This document shows, piece after piece, positions 7,118 to 10,823 of a stretch of DNA of 10,823 nucleotides (the first letter of the stretch is position 1; the number at the start of each line of letters is the position of its first letter). The stretch is from Microcaldota archaeon (GTDB taxonomy: Archaea > Micrarchaeota > Micrarchaeia > Micrarchaeales > CABMGC01). The notes beneath the pieces were generated by a model. That model saw nothing but the letters and a program-made list of their open reading frames with translations. It ran no database searches and was not told where the DNA came from. The stretch spans positions 1-10,823 of the forward strand of contig DAHWQN010000013.1 in assembly GCA_027340645.1 (NCBI GenBank). The letters run 5' to 3'. A program made the translations under genes and the position numbers.

Positions 7118-10100
7118 ATGAAACATGCTTATGCAGTAATATTGTTAGCAATTGTGGTATTTGCCTTTTTGGGAGGTAAAAACAACAATACCACAAATAC
7201 TGACGCTACCAACACGTTATTAACTATAAATACGATAGCATCATCAAATGATGTCTACTTTAATTTAGCCTTTAACAGTATCCCGAATACTGCAGTAATA
7301 TCATTCAACGGAGTAGAATATAATGGTGGCAACGTAGTTAGCATAGCTTCGGGCAACTATCCAATAAATGCTTTTGCACAGGCCAACTTCACTTTTAATT
7401 ATTGGTCAGGTAACAACGCAAGTTTTGTAAATTCAGCATCACCGAATACTATAGTTGAAATAACTGGAAATAGCACAATAACGGCAAATTTTAATGGCAT
7501 TACAACATTCTTGGAAAACGGCCTGCCGACAAACGCCAGGTGGAACATGACATATGACGATCTTTATCATAGCGTGAATGCGCCAGGCAATATAACTTTC
7601 TTGAATTATCCGGGTAGATATCAGTTTACAGTTGCGAATGTATTATATGATAATCAAATTTATGTGCCAACTCCGCAAAATGGTTACGTTTCTGCTGGAA
7701 ATCTTTCATATATAAATTTTGCAATAAACACAACAACGCCAAGCACAATATCGACGACAAGCTCTACAACATCTACAACAATCACAAGCATATCAACAAG
7801 TTCAACATCCACGATTTACAACTATTCTGAAACTGGCACAAACGCAGCTCTATCTCAAAATTTGAATTCGTCGTCTCCCATGATTAATAATATGCAAGCC
7901 TTTCTTTTGGATATGGGAATGCGCAAAAATGCAGTATTCATATCAAACATCAGCATAAACAGCACCTATGAAAACAGTACATCAGAAAATTCAATTGAGC
8001 CTATCACACTGAGCTATCAGGAAATGAGTAATATGACATCTTTAAATCAGCTTCAGGTAAAGAGCGTTATGAGTTATCTGCATACGGCGTATAACGGCAA
8101 TTTACAATTATTCAACAGGACTGTTAATGTGACGTATGGCGAAATTGCCCAAAACAACAGTTATGCAGTGGCAGGTGGAGAGCTAAATTATACTGCATTT
8201 AATATGAATGGGATTGTTACTTTATACAAAATTAGAGTAAAGAAGGCTGTGCCGCACCTTGCAATAAGTGCTGACGGGGCAACCGTCTCGGCACCCAATA
8301 CCACATCAAAAATCTACGTGCCGATACTTCCGGGCCAGAAAACTTACACGCTTTCATTATCTTTGAACAGCGCACTTCTTGGCACAAACACCGCTAACTA
8401 CAGCTATAGCATATCATTTTCGAATGGCACTGTAATAAACAAAAAAATTGATGCTGGAGTGATATCCTATTCGAAGACATTCATACTAAACACAGATGAG
8501 ACCGCAAATATAACTTTTAGCACGGATGGAAACTCTAATTACACTTCGGAGGACCCAGGTTCACTTATCATACCTTCAAGTATAGATTACTACCTTCCTA
8601 TCACACTAAATAACAACCAGGCAAGCCCAACACCTGCGCCATTTCAAGATTCACTATCTGTAAACAGCCTACAATATAACCAATATGAGGCGAACAGCCT
8701 GGATAACATTGAATTTTTCTATGCAAACGGCAATGTAATACCGAGCTGGATGGAGGGAAGCGCAAGCAATACGCTGCTTAACAGCCCAGCGAACTCGATA
8801 CGTTTATACACTTCGACAAATACAGTATACTGGCTTAATATATCAAGCGGCATGCCGGCGAACAACGGCATAACGGTTTACATGGGATTCGCTGGCACAT
8901 CATCAAACCTTCTAAATAACATAGATGTTGGTGAGGCGCCGCAGATAAGTTCTACATATGCACAATATGATGATGGCAATCATGTATTTGACTATTACAA
9001 TGTAAATCCTTCATCAAAGAGCGGCTGGACAGTTGCTGGCACTGCGGGGCAGACCTCAAGCGCACCTGCAGGAAGTCACTATGCAACGACAAATGCATTA
9101 TACGCAAACTCAGCAAATGGGGATTATATGTACACTTCTATTCCATCACTTGCAGCAAATGAAATAATAAGCTTCGACGTGTACACAACAGGTCTTGGTG
9201 ATTTTTTCTTCCTTGCAAACTCTGCAGGGAAGGGCCAGATGGCAAGACTTGATGGAAGGGGCGGCAGCGATTATTCTGGCATTGCGACTACGACTTCATG
9301 GACGAGCTGGGCGGCGCCAACTGGTATATCTGAATCAAAGGATATATGGTATAAATATGATGTTGCAATCTCTGGTTCTTCGGCATACGCTTACATAGGT
9401 AGCATATCGAATAACCTTGAAACATTTGGGACCAAGACCTCATCGAGCGCATTTTCGATATCAAACAACGGCAAATATTTGGGCCTTATTGGAGACGGAT
9501 TGGGATCGTCATATATAACATACTGGGACGGTGTAATAGTAAGGGCCTATCCGCCGAACGGTGTTATGCCATCTGCAACATTTGGTTCTGTTGCCTCATC
9601 ATCTTCGCCAACTCTAGTCATACAAGCGAACCCTGTTATCTACGGCAATAAAAATCTGATGACTGCCACCGCACCAAATGGCAACGGCGATACTGTCGAA
9701 CTCGAAAGCAACGGAAACATCATAGCAGGGCCAGCCACAAACACCGTGAGTTATACTATTTGCGGTTCGGCACCATCGCTTGCCAACTGCTGGGCTCCTG
9801 GCAGTTATACCATAACCGTAAATGATTTAACGAGCGGGCTTTCAAGCAGCGCAATTCTAATAATTGACAAAGCGACCCCGCAATTAACCCTCACTAGTCC
9901 GGGTGTTATTTTTTCAGGTGGAAGCACACAGATAAATTTTGGTATATCTACCGTAGGGAACCAGATTCCCGCAAATCTTATTGTAAACGGTGCAAACGTG
10001 ATGGATACTTATACAACAGGCGCTTATAGTATGACCCCAAGCAACGGATTGAATTATATTGAGGTTGCCACAGCGGGCAATGGCAATTATATGGGCGCAA

Positions 10101-10823
10101 ACCAGATAGGAAATGCCTGCGCTATACCTGCCCCAAGCGGCTTTCCGAGCAATATACTGTATTATGCACCAATATGCGTATTAAACAACCAGACTTTTAA
10201 CACGCAGGCTAATTTCCAGCAGATAATAAACATAACTGAAAGCGCGTATTCAGATTACATGACTTACAATGGAAATGTTGCAAATTTTGAGATATTCAAT
10301 TCTATTGGAGCTGTCCAGCCTGCATGGATTGAAAAAAATCAGTCAGGAATCCTAGTAACATGGGTAAATATAAGTACAGGTATAGCTTCCAATTCAGCAT
10401 ACCCTTTGTATATAGGTTTTGCGGCGAATACAGTTAATTTACTCTCGGCTAGCGGCAGCACAGGTATAGGAGAAATACCTACAGCAACGTCCTCCTATGC
10501 GCAGTACGATGATGGAGCAAGCGTATTTGACAATTACTTTAGCGGAAATTCAGTAACAGGCTGGACAGTTGCTGGCACTGCGGGGCAAAGTACATCTGCC
10601 CCTTCAGGGTCTCCTTTTGGAACAGACGCCTTCTATGCAAATGGTGCAAATGGAGATTATTTATACACGGCTGCAAACAGCCAGTCAACAAACATGATAA
10701 TAGAGTATTACACAAACACGGCAAACCTTGATGATCTGTTCTTTTTGGTAAATTCGGCAGGCGCGGGTCAGATTGGGAGGGTTGGAAACGGTGGGGGATG
10801 GTATGGGATAGCATCCGCAAGCT
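7118..10823 (+). CDS. Giant modular secreted surface protein/adhesin (3' truncated)
   Basis: ATG at 7118 opens a frame with no stop to the window edge, giving at least 1,235 residues. Residues 1-20 form a Sec-type signal peptide (Lys2, His3, then a hydrophobic core ending FLGG). Modules in order: a divergent InlB-type repeat (about 36-125, with 'FNYWSGNN' and 'STITANF'); an archaeal ESGLP-type domain (129-204, 'FLENGLPTNARW ... PGRYQFTV'); a Ser/Thr linker (205-233); an unassigned region (234-509); DUF2341-like copy 1 (510-627); LamG-like copy 1 (628-824); two Ig-like units (827-919 ending IDKATP, and 920-997); DUF2341-like copy 2 (about 1021-1140); and LamG-like copy 2, cut off by the edge. 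Cysteine pairs 882/891 and 1001/1020 could form disulfides. Sequons are abundant. A cell-surface binding or adhesion role is inferred from the modules, and no catalytic motif is visible. It follows the ATPase gene but seems to have its own promoter. Confidence 0.93.
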   Translation, partial: MKHAYAVILLAIVVFAFLGGKNNNTTNTDATNTLLTINTIASSNDVYFNLAFNSIPNTAVISFNGVEYNGGNVVSIASGNYPINAFAQANFTFNYWSGNNASFVNSASPNTIVEITGNSTITANFNGITTFLENGLPTNARWNMTYDDLYHSVNAPGNITFLNYPGRYQFTVANVLYDNQIYVPTPQNGYVSAGNLSYINFAINTTTPSTISTTSSTTSTTITSISTSSTSTIYNYSETGTNAALSQNLNSSSPMINNMQAFLLDMGMRKNAVFISNISINSTYENSTSENSIEPITLSYQEMSNMTSLNQLQVKSVMSYLHTAYNGNLQLFNRTVNVTYGEIAQNNSYAVAGGELNYTAFNMNGIVTLYKIRVKKAVPHLAISADGATVSAPNTTSKIYVPILPGQKTYTLSLSLNSALLGTNTANYSYSISFSNGTVINKKIDAGVISYSKTFILNTDETANITFSTDGNSNYTSEDPGSLIIPSSIDYYLPITLNNNQASPTPAPFQDSLSVNSLQYNQYEANSLDNIEFFYANGNVIPSWMEGSASNTLLNSPANSIRLYTSTNTVYWLNISSGMPANNGITVYMGFAGTSSNLLNNIDVGEAPQISSTYAQYDDGNHVFDYYNVNPSSKSGWTVAGTAGQTSSAPAGSHYATTNALYANSANGDYMYTSIPSLAANEIISFDVYTTGLGDFFFLANSAGKGQMARLDGRGGSDYSGIATTTSWTSWAAPTGISESKDIWYKYDVAISGSSAYAYIGSISNNLETFGTKTSSSAFSISNNGKYLGLIGDGLGSSYITYWDGVIVRAYPPNGVMPSATFGSVASSSSPTLVIQANPVIYGNKNLMTATAPNGNGDTVELESNGNIIAGPATNTVSYTICGSAPSLANCWAPGSYTITVNDLTSGLSSSAILIIDKATPQLTLTSPGVIFSGGSTQINFGISTVGNQIPANLIVNGANVMDTYTTGAYSMTPSNGLNYIEVATAGNGNYMGANQIGNACAIPAPSGFPSNILYYAPICVLNNQTFNTQANFQQIINITESAYSDYMTYNGNVANFEIFNSIGAVQPAWIEKNQSGILVTWVNISTGIASNSAYPLYIGFAANTVNLLSASGSTGIGEIPTATSSYAQYDDGASVFDNYFSGNSVTGWTVAGTAGQSTSAPSGSPFGTDAFYANGANGDYLYTAANSQSTNMIIEYYTNTANLDDLFFLVNSAGAGQIGRVGNGGGWYGIASAS
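7730..7816 (+). other. Ser/Thr-rich linker, likely O-glycosylated stalk
   Basis: Residues 205-233 contain 24 Ser/Thr out of 29, the others being one Pro and four Ile. It separates the small N-terminal domains from the large repeat region, as mucin-like linkers do in secreted archaeal proteins. O-glycosylation is inferred from composition only. Confidence 0.7.
8645..9589 (+). repeat. DUF2341 + LamG-like cassette, copy 1
   Basis: Encodes residues 510-824 of the giant protein. Landmarks shared with copy 2 are PSWME (Trp544), YWLNISSGM, 'YMGFAG', 'GEAPQISSTYAQYDDG', VFDYY, GWTVAGTAGQ, 'YANSANGDYMYT' and 'FFFLANSAGKGQ'. The pattern of a WIE/WME strand, a 'W-x-N-I-S' strand and a Y-x-G-F-A turn followed by YDDG-x-x-VFDYY is typical of DUF2341 joined to a concanavalin/LamG-like lectin fold. 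The family assignment is by memory of the pattern. Confidence 0.7.
9023..9051 (+). repeat. 29-bp perfect direct repeat, copy 1
   Basis: Begins GGCTGGACAGTTGC and encodes GWTVAGTAGQ at the start of the first LamG-like domain. It is identical over 29 bases to 10559-10587, and both flanking bases differ. Confidence 0.9.
10178..10823 (+). repeat. DUF2341 + LamG-like cassette, copy 2 (cut by window edge)
   Basis: Encodes residues from about 1021 onward with the same landmark order: PAWIE (Trp1070), TWVNISTGI, 'YIGFAA', 'GEIPTATSSYAQYDDG', VFDNY, GWTVAGTAGQ, 'YANGANGDYLYT' and 'FFLVNSAGAGQ'. The offset from copy 1 is 526 residues at the Trp landmark and 512 at GWTVAGTAGQ, so copy 1 has about 14 extra residues in between. 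The unit includes the two Ig-like domains that separate the copies. Confidence 0.7.
10559..10587 (+). repeat. 29-bp perfect direct repeat, copy 2
   Basis: Second identical copy, 1,536 bp (exactly 512 codons) downstream of the first and in the same reading frame, at the matching position in the second LamG-like domain. Surrounding sequence is clearly related but diverged at synonymous and non-synonymous sites. Confidence 0.9.

Noticed and set aside
9195..9398. Plus-strand frame of 67 codons inside the giant protein gene
   Set aside because: It overlaps the continuous frame from 7118, which encodes a clear LamG-like domain. The short frame has no recognisable features.
9023..10587. CRISPR-like or mobile-element terminal repeat
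   Set aside because: Only two copies 1,536 bp apart, both coding in frame at homologous domain positions, with no transposase or regular spacers.
10539..10820. Minus-strand frame of 93 codons at the right edge
   Set aside because: It is antisense to the second LamG-like domain, and the plus-strand homology between cassettes shows which strand codes.

Overview
The window looks archaeal, probably from a DPANN-type lineage such as Micrarchaeota/ARMAN relatives; this placement is an inference. The grounds are a full-length archaeal-type Lhr helicase with a C-terminal zinc-binding module, TATA-like boxes about 25-30 nt upstream of ATG codons with almost no room for a leader (leaderless style), large secreted proteins dense in N-x-S/T sequons, and surface domains common in those groups (ESGLP-type domain, DUF2341, LamG-like, Ig-like units joined by 'KATP'). 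All genes are on the + strand and coding density is high.

Layout: (1) 3-548 is the 3' end of a secreted, sequon-rich, cysteine-containing protein, possibly pilin-like. (2) 556-3318 encodes an Lhr-family SF2 helicase, 8 nt behind it. (3) 3319-3398 is a short intergenic region with a TATA-like promoter. (4) 3399-6272 encodes a 957-residue single-pass surface protein: signal peptide, beta-rich ectodomain split by a Gly-rich linker, one transmembrane helix near the C-terminus, and a long basic cytoplasmic tail. (5) 6274-7014, one base later, encodes a 246-residue MinD/ParA-type ATPase with a basic amphipathic C-terminus. (6) 7015-7117 is an intergenic region with a T-rich stretch and a TATA-like box. 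(7) 7118-10823 is an uninterrupted reading frame of at least 1,235 codons that leaves the window. It encodes a giant secreted modular protein with a duplicated DUF2341 + LamG-like cassette.

The most interesting unit is the pair at 3399-7014. A membrane-anchored surface protein with a long basic cytosolic tail is apparently co-transcribed with a MinD/ParA ATPase. The tail carries two copies of a short L-x-x-I-A-x-Q-x5-F motif. The simplest reading is a positioning or assembly system in which the ATPase acts on the inner face of the membrane on a cell-surface structure. The downstream giant protein may be another surface component, but it appears to have its own promoter. No RNA genes, CRISPR arrays or insertion sequences were seen.
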